In this document: positions 44,359 to 56,312 of the stretch, piece after piece
How positions within the stretch are numbered: the first letter of the stretch is position 1
Layout of the letters: every line of letters starts with the position of its first letter
Source: Galerina marginata
Taxonomy: Eukaryota; Basidiomycota; Agaricomycetes; Agaricales; Galerinaceae
Direction: 5' to 3'
DNA: 64,000 nt
Assembly (NCBI GenBank): GCA_023014335.1
Contig: JAECYW010000004.1
Location: forward strand, 3,968,001 to 4,032,000
The notes under the pieces: generated by a model
What the model was told of the DNA's origin: nothing
What the model saw: only the letters and a program-made list of their open reading frames with translations
The model's database searches: none
Position numbers and translations under genes: made by a program

Positions 44359-46466
44359 CTATTGTACTTTTGTGCGTGCTATAACTCCGAAAATCATAAC
44401 TAAATTTGTGTAATCATGATGAAGCAAGTATACACCCACCTCGCTGTGGTTTGCATCCGACTGCGTGGGGATGTGATAGCTGTCTTCTGTGGCAAGTACA
44501 TCCAGAATTGTTGAAAATATCCCGCCGTCTTCGGTGAATGTTCTTGATCGTCGTCGAATACCCCGCCCTCGTGAGAACGACGTACAGCCGGATTCGTTTT
44601 GAAGGCTTAAGACGAGGAAAATGACGCGCGTGCATAACATTGAGTGTAGGGCACGTTGAGGGCTAGATATTTTTCTTGAGAACAGAAAATTTGAACTGGA
44701 AGCTACTCACTCTGTAAAATTCGTCCGAAGTGAGACCTGTGGGAGACGAGTGATTAGTATGAAAGGTCCCCAGCATCAAAATCGAGTGGAATTGGGACGC
44801 ACTGGAGCGATGATTGGGAATACTATGTCGAGAGAATTGATGGCTATATTATTAGAATGGTAGAAAGTGCGTCGTTTCAGAGTCCAAGCATATTCTCATT
44901 GACAAACATACACCACCTATTAGATAGAAATAGAAGAGAAATCCTGAAATTAAGGCGTTAATCATTGAAGCCGCGCTGGGGACGAAGAAAGCGGAGAAAT
45001 GAAACGGCCGTGGTATGACATTGGTATTATGGATGATAAATGGATACTTTGGATGACTTACCACTCTTGTAGATCTCACGGACCCACGACGATTTGGATT
45101 GACGGACTGTATTCATAACATCATATTTTCGATTGATTTCCGAACCAAAAGCAGAGAGAACCCACGATGGCTCCGCGATCTTATTAATGTGAGAATGACG
45201 ATTACTAAAGAGGTTCAAAGATTAGGGCGATTAGAGTCGTTGTGCACACCCCGCCAGTGAAGGGGAGAGAGGCATGTGAACGGACACACCAGTTTCAGAG
45301 AAAAATACCGAGCTAAAATTTATGACAGTGGCTATGTTCGAGTCGATGAGGACGCAGCCAAAAAAGAAGATTTTTGAGGACGGGATGACTATGACGTGAA
45401 AATGAAATGAGAGGGGAGAAAAGAATCTTTTTCATAGGGAGTAACACGCACATATGAGGGAGTCTAAGTACAGTTTAGAGCCCACGATCGACATGGCCAG
45501 GGTGACCTATTTTTCGCGGCCAGATGTAAGTAAACATGCGGTGAGTCATGATAGAAGCAGGGCGGCAAAAGGAACTTACAAGAAATACAAAACCTAGGAT
45601 AGCCACTACCCAGCGGTTGCGTTCCCAGATCGCGATCGTACGAAGTGTTAAGATAACTATTCGAAAGAAAGGTGAGCGACGGACATAAAATGAAACTGGG
45701 ACTTGCTTTGAGTAACGGATATCCCAAATACATTGAGCCCTTTGGAAGTCCAGGTCAGAAAATGGAACTGTTTCAAAAGACGGCTAGAATAAACTGGTGG
45801 AGACATACATGTGATAAGGGAATATGTTTGAAGGCACTCCTGTCACAAAGAATGTCATTATCATCCGACATTTTGAGGAAGACGAAGGGCACCCACCTTG
45901 GGCGAAAGAAAGGTTTGAAGAGCTATTCGTAATGCAATCAGACGGACGACCTGAAAGGAACATAGGGAGTAGACGACCAGTACCATAGAAACTAAGAGAG
46001 AGGTCTACGAATGGGAGATAACGGTTTAGGAGGAAGAGATACGTCGCGAGCGATCGACGGCGTGACCATATGAAGGCCACCTGGAGTCGACATGAACACG
46101 GGAACTCTAGCATTGAAAAAAAATTGCTTACTTCTTGGTCGAGTGTGCATATGTAATCGTATGTCTGTCTTCATAAATTAAGAGTCCTTGGAAAAGAAAG
46201 AAAGGAAAACGTACGAATACTACGAGCGATGCAATGACGGTCCCATGCTTGAGGAGAATTTGCTGTTTGAATTATAAGTTCTGTCTGAATAAGTCAATTC
46301 GCATGTCGTGCACACGACGTACATTAATAAAAGAAATTTGAACTGGGGTCGGCGCAAATGGATAGACATGAATGAGCGGAGGTGACTGAGTCACTAAGTC
46401 AATCTCCACCGCCCTCGCTGACGTTCCCGAGGCAAGCAAGCTCAAGTTTAGGGAGGGACTAAACAT
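44359..46466 (-). CDS. DUF6533 seven-helix membrane protein
   Basis: Agaricomycete-specific family of unknown function with receptor-like topology. Many small exons are needed: 46466-46323 ending ISFIN, then QILLKHGTVIASLVVF, then TYDYICTLDQE, then VAFIWSRRRSLATYLFLLNR followed by YLPFVD, which together form the DUF6533 signature (YDY..TLDQEV..IW). Later exons code TLRTIAIWERNRWVVAILGF, FFFGCVLIDSNIATVINF, VIVILTLIR, SKSSWVREIYKSG and GFLFYFYLI, the usual order in this family, and the last exon contains SMLCTRVIFLVLSLQNE. The exact 3' exons and the end at 44359 are uncertain. No stop or shift was found in the exons read, in contrast to copy 1. Ligand, G-protein coupling and partner are unknown. 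Confidence 0.7.
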
Positions 46467-47485
46467 TAAAATGAGGGAGCAGAAACAAGAATGAGAATCG
46501 AGGGCACTAGGAGTTGGGTAAAATAAAACCTAGATGGAGCGAGGGATGCCGGCGTTGACCCTATGGAGGAATTACCGGCCTGCTGGTGTGATTCGGAGGC
46601 CGGTATTCAATAGCGCGACCAAAATATCGAAAAATGGTTAGCACGATCCAGGCCGTTTGCGCACGGTGTCAAACCCAACAACCTCCGTATACTCGAGTAG
46701 AAGCCTGGAGTTGTGGGCTACTGTGGGAGGTATCGATGAGCTGGGTGAATAAATCACAGAAAGCCGCGGTTTTGACGAAGGCAAGGTGACCATGGCAATG
46801 AAGATGTGTGGTTTTCGACTGTGAGGGCCGCTCTACGCACCAAGCTGGTATGCGTTTGATGGGATTGCAAGTGGATACTCGGTGTCATGCAACGAGGTAG
46901 GAGGGTGCATAACAAATTTAGAACTGTTACATTATTCCAAACCGAGGTCCTTAGTTGCCCGAGATTGAATAGATGAAGTAGGCAGACGCTCTTCCATGCC
47001 CACCGGGCTGCTCCTGGAAAGGCTGAAGCGCATCACTTCTTTGCATCACCATCATCAGGTCAACGATCGCGATACCAGTAGTCACCAGTACGCATGATGG
47101 TCTGGTAAGGAACGAGGAGACCGTTCGTGTTGGTGTCCTGTTAGCGACGTCAAGAATTGCCAGGTGGGTCGCACGGATCAGCCGAAGTCGCTGCGTGGAG
47201 TGTGGGATGTGAAGAATCCCTATATTAGGACGTCAATGCAATCGCATGACTTGTAGCATATGTCCAGAGGATTTAAACGGAATTGGGTGATATAGACGCC
47301 CAGAAGAGCTTTCCAGATGTAACAGTAGCGAGAGGATTGTGGTCAAGATAAAATTAAATAAATTACGCAAGTTAAAATCACGTGCTGGCCAAATTTTGTC
47401 TCCATCCGGAAATTCAAATCCAAGTCCTTTTCTCTTGCCTCTCGCACCTGCAAGTTGTACTCCCAGCTGAGGACGCCACGAGCAT
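46467..47485. other. intergenic stretch
   Basis: About 1 kb upstream of the DUF6533 gene, no coding frame supported. Confidence 0.4.
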
Positions 47486-48478
47486 TTGCCAAAGTTTGTC
47501 GCTCATCCGGGACTCTCGCCATTGGCCCATGCTCTTAGATCACCTATTCTTCTTACTGTGAACCGTATTTTTTCCAACTTCTTCTCTCGCAATCGATCTG
47601 AAGAATGGCTTTGGAAGTATAACATACCTGGTGGTGAGCTGGTGCGAATAAGGTGGCCTTGGGACTTGGAGCACGTTTGAACTTTGGGGGTCTCGTTGTA
47701 CGTGTTTACCTTTCCTATCCTTTCTCTCTTCAGCATTAGGGCGGACTTCCCGGCTAACCCTCGTGATGTTGTGCAGAGAACTGAACCAAAACGTGCTTCA
47801 GTCGCCTTTGAGCAAGTTTCCCTCGTCCAGAGCTACCAGATGCTAAGCCAGCTCGTCCGCGGGTCGTCGCGGCTCGCAGCCGCCGTCCTTTGCGACAAGG
47901 CAAACAGTCCGTCGTATGTTTGAAGCAAATCCTCTCAGAAACCGCGTTCCTTCGTAAGTCAGACGAATATAATGGGCTCTAGGAATCTGAACACCTTTCT
48001 CTTGTCACGAACACCTGGTTTTATTTTTTGTAGATCAAGGGCTTTAACCCTCAGAGGTTGAGCTAATCGCGTACGGGAAGTAATCCAGGTCGAACCAAGG
48101 GAGGTGGAAGGGTCTGTTCTACATTCTTCCTAGTGCTTTCGATGTTTTTGGGACTGACATTGCTGTTCAATAGCAAGGCAATTTACTGCATGAATCTTCG
48201 TCTTTTATTCTCTGCCTCGTAAAGTTTTTTGTCATCGTTTTTAGGCCTTCCGCACACTGGTTTGTCTGGCTGCAGTGACCGTCGAAGTCGTCCTTTTACT
48301 CCATGCTATGTTTATCTGTCCCGAAAGGGACCTGCAGTTCATGCACGCAAACTGGAAATTCGCTCTCTCACGTCTGGATTCACTGGCTACCAAAGCGCGG
48401 CGAAGGCAGGAGCCAGCCTTTTTCACTACAAGTCGTTTCAAACGTGGCTTCGCGCTGAGTCCTGATATCGCGGCTTGA
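47486..48478 (+). CDS. possible small multi-exon gene, unassigned
   Basis: Three plus-strand open pieces lie in order: a 64-codon frame from ATG 47486 (contains NRIFSNFFSRNRSEEWLWKY), a piece 47735-47923 (FPANPRDVVQRTEPKRASVA) and a piece from about 48244 after TTTTTAG, with a hydrophobic FRTLVCLAAVTVEVVLLLHAM helix and a basic end. Donor and acceptor candidates exist but I could not join all three in one frame, so this may be a decayed gene. No domain recognised. Confidence 0.25.
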
Positions 48479-49219
48479 TCTGGCGATTGTAGGACTGCCC
48501 ACTTGAAAATCTTAGCTTCTAGTGTTGCGTGGTCTCGATTATCGTATTATCATGCATTTCTAGTCGTTTAGTTTTCAATCAAAGCTGCTTGTTAGTTATC
48601 GCCTCCGTTTTTCTCGAGCTGGCAGCGTCTTCAATTCAACTTGCTGACCAGTTTTTTCTATGCAACAATCCGCTTTCCTTACCATCTTTAGCGTGCGTTA
48701 TTTTCGGACTTCCTGAAGGTCAGCGTTCTGTGCTTTCCTGTTTTCTTGTGTTAATATTTCTTACTAACATTCTATGCCAGTACCATCTGTCTCGAAGGTA
48801 CAAGCATAGTCGACCGCCAGTGATTCAGTGATCTCTCGACCCTTCCTACCTGCAGGCGACAGCAACGTCCACCTTCAGCGTTACACTTGGCCCTCAGCCA
48901 CCTGTCTGTGACGTTGGATCGGCACTAGACCTCTGCGTGCACATTTCGCAACCGGTTCTCAGAAGGAAACGGGTCGTGAATACGATGAGCCCTCTGATCC
49001 CTTCGGCATGCGTCTCGTTCCCAAGCACTCTGTATAAGCATCCCTCGTTTCTGTGAGCCGTGCAGCCGGACCTGAGGGATGCTCATCATTCACAGTGGAA
49101 GGCGTCGCCAGTCGTCCCACGTCCCAGTCTTCTCCTAGTTGAACTACGAAACGTTGCTTCTTGTGTATGGTTTTGTTTGGGATATTCCATGTATCTGGTC
49201 GTCACTAACCTATCGTTAT
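48479..49219. other. intergenic stretch left of copy B
   Basis: Contains a hydrophobic 100-codon frame (48529-48831) without family resemblance; not called. Confidence 0.4.
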
Positions 49220-51462
49220 TTACGAGTCTTTTACTTTGTAAAAGTGAGTTCTTTTAATCCAGACGACCCCCGGATTTTTGGAAACCATGTAGATCGTTTT
49301 GATACCCTGGGAAATTAATTTGTCATCAGAACCGGGAAAACCGGCATACAGTTTTGCCGGATTCCTTCAGAAGGCTTCCCACACTCCGACATTGTCCTCA
49401 ACCACCGTTCCGCTCCTTCCACCCACCTCCCGCGCCTATGTACCGTACCTCTGCCCTTGTTTGATATTGGCCAAAACGTCGGGTGGCACGATTCCGAGCG
49501 CCCTTCCCCTCCAATGAGGGATGTGGGCCGGAAAAGGGACGAAACAGAGGGATTTCGGGTGCGGGTAGGGGTTATAGTCACCAGGTGAGCAGAGAGACAC
49601 CGCCGCCGTACAGTTAACCCACACCCTACCACCTCTCAGCACCTCTCAGCGCCTTCGGATCCCTCTGCGGCCCCGCTTTTGCGCCACGTCACGTCAACTA
49701 CACCCTCCATCTGCAATGGTTGTCCCGCCCAGGACCCCACACTAACGAGGAACCCACCGCGGAGGTGTGGAGGGTATGAGGAGGCGACGAGATGGGGCAC
49801 ATACCACGCCCAGTGCCGTTCCAAGTGTTCCTCCCCTTCAACGAGGGATGTTGGCCGGAATTTGGAGGTCGACGAGAGGGAAAAAGGGTACGTCGCGACA
49901 TCAACCCCCCGCTTTCCAGTTAACCCACAGCCAATTACGTTCCAGCTCCGGATAGCCCATCATCACCAATACGGCGCTGCATTCGCCGCCAACTCATAGC
50001 AAGTGGCACAGCAATACGTTGCGAAACAACTCGCGCTGGCTATCTGCCACACGCCCCCTACGTCGCAGCGCCAACTTCCGCCGCCAGCTCACGTCGAGAG
50101 ATCGCCGCCCCAGCTCCCGTTATCCGCGAGGGTCCCACTATGCACCAGGGTAGCGCGAGGCAAGGGCTTCCCAAACCAGTCTGGAAACTCACTGCATTGG
50201 TAATAGTATAAGGGCCTTATGGCCGTGCAAACCCTGCCCACCATCTGCGACGCTGGTCGCGCCAGATCCCCCGCGTCTGCGAGGGACTGACTGTGCATGT
50301 GTGGAGGGTGTTTCCGGCATGCCACCAGCCCACTGGAGTGGCCCCACATCAACGCGAAAACCTACCGCGTTTGTGCTGGGCCATTGCGACGCCTTTACGT
50401 TGACCACCACCCGTACCACTTCATGGACCCCAACTCCCCCCCTTTCCGCCTCTCCTATGGTAAACTGTGTCAGCAAGTTATCATGCTGCCGTTGCTCCTA
50501 GAGGCGGCAGCGCCCACTCACCCGTGATCACTGACTTGTTCGATTTATTTTAAGCTTTACAAGTAGAAAGTTCTTGGAGGGGCGGTCTCTCACTTGTATA
50601 TAGCAAGAAAATTTATGCTTTTTGATTTATGTCGACTTGGAGATTAATAGTAAGTATTCGCTCAGAATCACTGTTAGGGGACGCCGACACAAGTACTTTT
50701 GACGCGGACTGCCACGCAGTGACGTGCTGTGCCGCGTTGGCTGTGGCTGATGTTGGGGTTTTTGAGAGAGGTGAGGTGTCTCCTGTATTCTTTCACTACC
50801 AACCACAGACTCTGTTCTCATTTCTACAATTAGGAACATTTTTTGGATTACAATAACTACCACCATTCTAGATGACGATCATACATAATATTTGAGAGCA
50901 TCAAAGCATGATTGGACAAGTCAGGTCGACAGTTGGTCGGACCACTTGGTCCACAGCCTCCTCAGGCTTAAATTTGGATTTATTAAGTTCCTTCAATTTT
51001 ACTGGGGTAAATCTATTTTCTTCTAACATATACGCAGGTATTTGCTGAGCACCTAATGTGATATTGAGCAGGCGGCTAATTAGCCACCACTGCAATGCTT
51101 TTGCCACAAGGTCAAGTGTGGCAAAAGCATTGCAGTGAGCCAACCGCTCGGCGACGAGAACTCCACCACGTTGGCACTAATCGTGATAGAAATCAAATGT
51201 GCACTCCCCGATTTCAAAAAGAGTTAAGTGGAATGGGCATGTTGAGCAAGAAGGAAAACCTCTCCAACTATCGTCTGCCTTCAATAAAAAGGTTACCTGT
51301 GGCTGCATCATGCAGTCAGTAATCCCAGATTAGCAGTGGCTGAGTTACTACAACAACAAAGGTTGCTCTATCAGTCAACTAGAACACTGTATTACTATTA
51401 CTTAAGGAACAAAGAAAAAGACGAGTTCTGCCACGCGTAGCGGTGGCCCACAAAACAAGTTC
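49220..51462 (-). mobile_element. 2,243-bp GC-rich element, copy B (inverted)
   Basis: Exact reverse-complement partner of 24337-26579. On the plus strand it starts TTACGAGTCTTTTACTTTGT, with a perfect 7-bp hairpin CTTTTAC-TTT-GTAAAAG at 49228-49244, and ends with a stem-loop (GCCACGC..GCGGTGGC) about 15 bases before its last base. Flanks differ from copy A on both sides, so the borders are real. Orientation relative to any transposase is unknown because none is coded. Confidence 0.6.
51088..51137. repeat. perfect 21-bp hairpin in copy B
   Basis: Identical to the hairpin at 24662-24711 in inverted orientation. Confidence 0.75.
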
Positions 51463-51769
51463 AGGTGGTTATAATCATGTACTGTTGCCTATTGACAAGT
51501 TACAATTTCATCGCCGGCTTCTTACACAGCGTTGCGTGAAATCGATTTGGTTTGCTTTCGCTAGCCTTTAGGTGAACTATCGCAAAAAATCCGTATCACC
51601 TCTCAGTCGCTCAGTGCGGTCTCAAAAATTCGTCGGTTCTTATATTTTCTCTCTCTGAAATTAGGGTGAGTCTGGGTTTCAGGATCTGGAGTAATGTTGA
51701 CCATTAATTGGGATAGAATTGAAGTACAAAACGTTGCCATATATACTAGTTATGAAATCTACGTCAAGT

Positions 51770-52854
51770 CTAGTGCTTTTCCTTCTTGTTTGCCTTGATC
51801 GATTTTTCGGCCTTCTTGCGATCCTTCTGCGCAGCTTCACGGGATTTATCAGCATCAGGCTTTACAGGTGACGACGGAGCGTGTTTTTGTGCGTCTTGAA
51901 TGTGCTGTGCTGCCTTGTCTCGGAGGTTTTCCGCCTCGTGTTTGTTGGCCTGGCCTGCTGCCTTGTTGAGAGCCCCCACTGCTTTGAGATGCTCGCCGGC
52001 GGCCTTGGCGTGGTCCTTTGAGGCTTCAGCGTTGCGAGTGGATTGAGATGCATCGTTCTTGGAATCTAGAACCTTCTTGTATTCCGGGTAGGTTATTGGC
52101 TTGTTCGCGTCCTTGGCATCTTGACGGTGGTCTGCAGCTGCATCGCGATGTTCCTTGGCTTGGTCACGATGTTCCTGAGCTTGGTCGTGATGCTCCTTAA
52201 CCCGTGCTTCAGAGTTTGTAAATCCTTCGTATTTGCTAGCTGTCCTGTCGTGGGCTTTAGCGGCACTTTCATGGGCTTTAGCAGCATCGTTGTGGGCGTC
52301 TTTTGCATCATGGTGAACATCTTTCGCCGCTTTTATCTTAGCTACATATAAATTTCTCCGTTAGAAACGTTTCCAAACTACCAAATAATTAAAGCATACC
52401 ATCATCAATTTTATCCAAGGCCCCGCGATATACAGGCTCGCCGTTGAACATTGGACGATTAGGCATATTGGCGGGATCGGCTGTAACATGATGAAGTAGA
52501 ACGCCGCCCTCTAGGTCGGGATGAAGGTCGCTTGCATGTTTCATTATCGGCCCATTCCTTTCGTCTTTCCCATGAGTTACAGGTGCCAAAATTGCGTTGC
52601 CGGTTCCTTTCTCTGTACCAAGCATAATGTGCGGATGAGGGATGTATGAGCCTTGCTGTATAAATTATTGTCAGTAATTCAGATAAGGGTAGAGCCCGCA
52701 ACAAGATACTTACACCTTCATGATGCTGTCCTATCGTATTGTGGGGAGCAATGGCAACAACTTGACCGGGCGTGACGACCGGCATAGGGATAGAGAAAGC
52801 CTTTTGGGCGAGAAGCCCAGAAGAGGCGAGAAAGAGAAGGGGAAAGTAAAGCAT
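51770..52854 (-). CDS. secreted Ala/His/Lys-rich coiled-coil protein
   Basis: Three exons, 52854-52714, 52655-52400 and 52341-51770, give 322 aa. A signal peptide is evident (MLYFPLLFLASSGLLAQ, cleavage likely near AFS). Residues about 25-130 form a Pro/Gly/His-containing domain of unknown type (VVAIAPHNTIGQHHEG, GSYIPHPHIMLGTEKGTGNA, HASDLHPDLEGGVLLHH). From about 135 to the end the chain is almost free of prolines and hydrophobic residues and repeats 7-residue blocks such as EHRDQAK, EHRDAAA, DHRQDAK, KAHESAA, giving a hydrophilic coiled coil or LEA-like rod, and ends in a Lys-rich KAEKSIKANKKEKH. A cell-wall or stress role is possible but not shown. Not a named family to me. Confidence 0.75.
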
Positions 52855-54029
52855 AATTGACGAGATTAGGAAAGAGTCAATAGGGTATGTATGTAGATAA
52901 AATTTCTAGACTGTAATGTCAGCAAAATCCAATAAAATTCTCGCAATGTAACGCACCGTTTCAAGGAAGTTTCAAGGCAACCAGTGCACGTTGAAGTCGG
53001 AGTAGACGAATGTGTCTTGAACTTGAGGGGTGAGACCAGCTGGAGAACTAAGAACATGAAGTCGACTTTTATAAAGGTCGAGCGAGCAGGGTCATGGAAC
53101 CCAGATGTTTCCGATCTCGAGAGTATGGCTAACGGAGAGGAAATTCTAAGTGTCGAAACGTCGGATTTGCATTGCAGCCGGACAACCTGCTTGGTTGACG
53201 CGACTTAGAATCGTCAGGAACTCAAGAGGCGGTGCGGACATCCCATCGTTTCTTCCCGTTGAAGTCGGCGGGGTTTCCCAAAACAGAAAGGCAAGAGGCC
53301 GGGAAGATCGGGATTTGTTATGGCGGCAATGTACCGCATACCAAGGCGCCTAGGCTTCCACGTCTGGATAACGGACAAGATGAAGCTTGATGAAGACTGG
53401 TATTGATGACTGTAGTCTGTCAGGGGTATCGAAGGTGTTGAGACGATTCGAGAGTTGCCTTGGAAGGAAATGAACGACTTCCAATCGTTCATCGATGCTT
53501 CCCTTTACGTTGCAGAAAGTTGAAGGGTTACTTGAAAGTGCAGGCCTCAGCTTCTACATTGAACGGTAGATTTAAATGCCTGACTAAGTGTTCTTCAATC
53601 AGATTTCGCTGATTTCTGCTTTTTGGGGCTTTTGGTTCCACAGGAAACTTTCATGGTGAAATCATATAGCGGCGTGGACCTTCAAAGCTTCACCAATATT
53701 ACTTGCCACCACGAGCGAAGACCCGTGGGTTGATTTTTATCCGGTCAAGGAACGTTGAGCAGATAAAGATCCTCAAATTCTAGCCCCTTACTTATATAGA
53801 TACTACTATTTCGACGTCGCCACCAAATGTTTCCAGAGCTTTAGCTTGACTCGCACGAAAATCAGAAGTAACAATTTTAAACCTTGTCATGGCGGACCAT
53901 CAGCTTTTCTCTCGTTTAATAGGAAAATCCACTGACCAAATACCTCCATATCGCCTCGATGCGATTCCTTGGAGGATCTTCGTCGTAGCTAATGATCGTC
54001 AGTACCTTCGCCCGGCTGAATTGCAAAAC
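52855..54029. other. intergenic stretch
   Basis: About 1.2 kb. Small frames at 52984-53208 and 53150-53353 show no domain. The plus frame 53889-54110 overlaps the end of the permease and is not called. Confidence 0.4.
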
Positions 54030-56312
54030 TTACTTTTCAGCTTCAATCTCCTTGATATTCGTGATAAAATCCATTTCATGTGGCTCCTTTATTGGAACTT
54101 TGTAGTATAGTCTAGCACCAGCATAGAGAACTGGGAACAACGCTAGAGGAAGGTAGTTTGTGACAAACGTATCTGCCTCCCACCTGCCTTTCAGGAAGAC
54201 TGTCCAACCGCTCAGCTAGATTATCAATGGTTAGAAAGTTCTCGATTGATACCTTTGAACTAGTTACCGCAGAAATAAGCAAACAGGAGATCGTTGAATA
54301 CCAAGCAGCAAACGGCTGCAATTTAGACGCGAATGGAAGGTCGGCTCTGTTGATTCCTTGGGCTTTCATTCCCTTGTAGAAGCGAGTGTACGTAAAGCTG
54401 ATTCCAAACCATGTCAAGAGACCTGCGACGGCGGTCATGTTTGCGAACCAACCGAATACGCGACCTGATCCGGACGTGGTACCCATGAATGCGAGTAGGG
54501 CGAATAAGGAGTTGAACATGACAGAGACATATGGCAAACCGCGTCTAGACGTCTTTAGAAAAACCTTCGGAGCATTGCCTGATGCTGCAAGACCATCTAT
54601 CAACAAAGGTTATCCCGACCATTATCATAACTTGAATAGGGCGGAACTGCGCACAGAGTGCTCGTGAGCTGGAATACAAATCGCTCGATGCAGCAGACCA
54701 AGCTGAGGTCAGAATACAGGCATTGATAATCTCGAATATAAGTGTAAGTAGCTTGTCGATGCACCCATGCCTATAGTCTTACCGATGGTAGTGAACTAAT
54801 CCCAGCACGTTCAATGGCAATAACGAACGGAGATGAAGCCGCAGTACCTGAACTGAGGTTAAGCCCGAGTGAGTCGGATGGAACAAGCAAGCCAATGACA
54901 AAGGTTCCAAGAATATAAAATAGGATAATTCCTTAGAAAACGGCGTCGCTGATCAGGGAAGGAAACCGAAAAGAGTACTCCCAAGCTCACGAATGTAAAC
55001 TTTCTTAATCGCCCGAGGAAGGTTACGCCTTGGATTTTTTGCCTCTCCAGCTGCAATCTGGGCAAATCAAGAATGGGGAGTCAACCAAACCCACAAATCA
55101 CTTACAGCTACGATTTCGGTCCCAGTGTAGGAAAACGCAGCTTGTGTCAAAACGGCCCAAAAGCCCAGGAATCGTCCTTTGGCGCCTGAAATACTGTTGA
55201 ATTGGACGAAAGGTCCAGGATGTTTCCAGTATCGGAATCCCAGTCTGTCATGATCCGGACCACCTGAGAAAAATAACCTTAGAACGTGACAACCAAGATA
55301 TACCTCAAGTTCGTACCGCCAAGGTCAAGTACAATCCCTAGTATAATGAGACCTGTAATCGTAATCACTTTGATTGATCTTTGATTTTGATATGCCAGGG
55401 TTAGTTCTGTAAGAAATTTCCAACAGCAACTGCTGATCTTACACAAAAATAAATTCGGTCTCTCCGTATGCCCCTGTGAACGAGGAGTCATATGCAATGA
55501 ACGTCAAAAGTAAAACAATTAACTACCTGCTCCGAACATGTTGATGACGATTACTACCGTCATGCACAAAGCGACCCAAGCGGATGAATTAATCGCCTTA
55601 TTCCAGAATCCGATCAAAACTGACGCAGCACTGAGTTCTGCCGGTAGGAGGATTGTCCAATTGTACCTTCATTGGGAATCCCGACGATCAGCAAGTATAG
55701 AGATTGAGAAGAGAGAAATTCCCCACCAGTAATTCCAACCCATCGTAAAAGAAAGAGCTGGGCCAACGAATCGCTCCGCAAGCTTGATATGACCCCCGGG
55801 AATGGGTAAATATGCGATCATTTCCCCGAGTGATATCTGGAATAAATTTTAACAATGAAAAGCGGGTGCAAAAAGAGACGCGGACCATCACACAGTAGCA
55901 AATTGAACCGACGGTCATGTATCCTAGCAATAGCCCTGTAATCATCAAATTAAAGGTGTTCACGATTCTGCCGTTTTTCTCCTACCTACTGGGCCACCGT
56001 TTCGTAGCGCATTTGCTGTACCCAGAAATAGACCTTAAAATACAAAAATTTAGACCACGAAACATGGGGAATCGACCACGCTAACCTGTACCAATGACTC
56101 CTCCGATACTAAACTCAGATATTTGTGTTAGAATTAAGTGGCGCAAGGAGGTGAGAGACGAGCCTGATCATAGCAATATGGCGGTTCTTCAACTGGCGTA
56201 CGAGGTGGTATTCCCCAGTGAGCGGGTCTATAGCTGCGTGTTGCGGAGAATTTGCTATGTTAGAGACACTAGGAGTCTTAGATTTGTCGTCTTCCATTAG
56301 TCCATTCGACAT
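54030..56312 (-). CDS. amino-acid permease (yeast amino-acid transporter type)
   Basis: Proton-coupled plasma-membrane amino-acid importer of the APC superfamily. The start at 56312 (MSNGLMEDDKSKTPS) gives the usual soluble N-terminus, then QLKNRHIAMISIGGVIGTGL across two introns, the family's signature first helix. Further exons code GLFLGTANALRNGGPVG, ISLGEMIAYLPIPGGHIKLA, AERFVGPALSFTMGWNYW, KVITITGLIILGIVLDLGG, FTYTRFYKGMKAQGI and the C-terminal LSGWTVFLKGRWEADTF with KEIEAEK before the stop at 54030. At least ten small exons are needed, including one of 23 bp (56108-56086). The first intron begins with GC (ATCAG|GCTCG, donor at 56163-56162). No frame break was found in the parts read. 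Substrate range cannot be told from sequence. Confidence 0.8.

Larger units (their letters stand above)
41050..45935. repeat. segmental duplication, copy 2
   Basis: Direct partner of 31928-36360. It carries the C-terminal end of the 40792 gene, PEM5 and most of the intact DUF6533 gene; the first DUF6533 exons (46323-46466 and following) lie just outside the recognisable repeat. Confidence 0.7.

Noticed and set aside
53889..54110. 73-codon plus-strand frame
   Set aside because: Overlaps antisense the last exon of the permease; no family.
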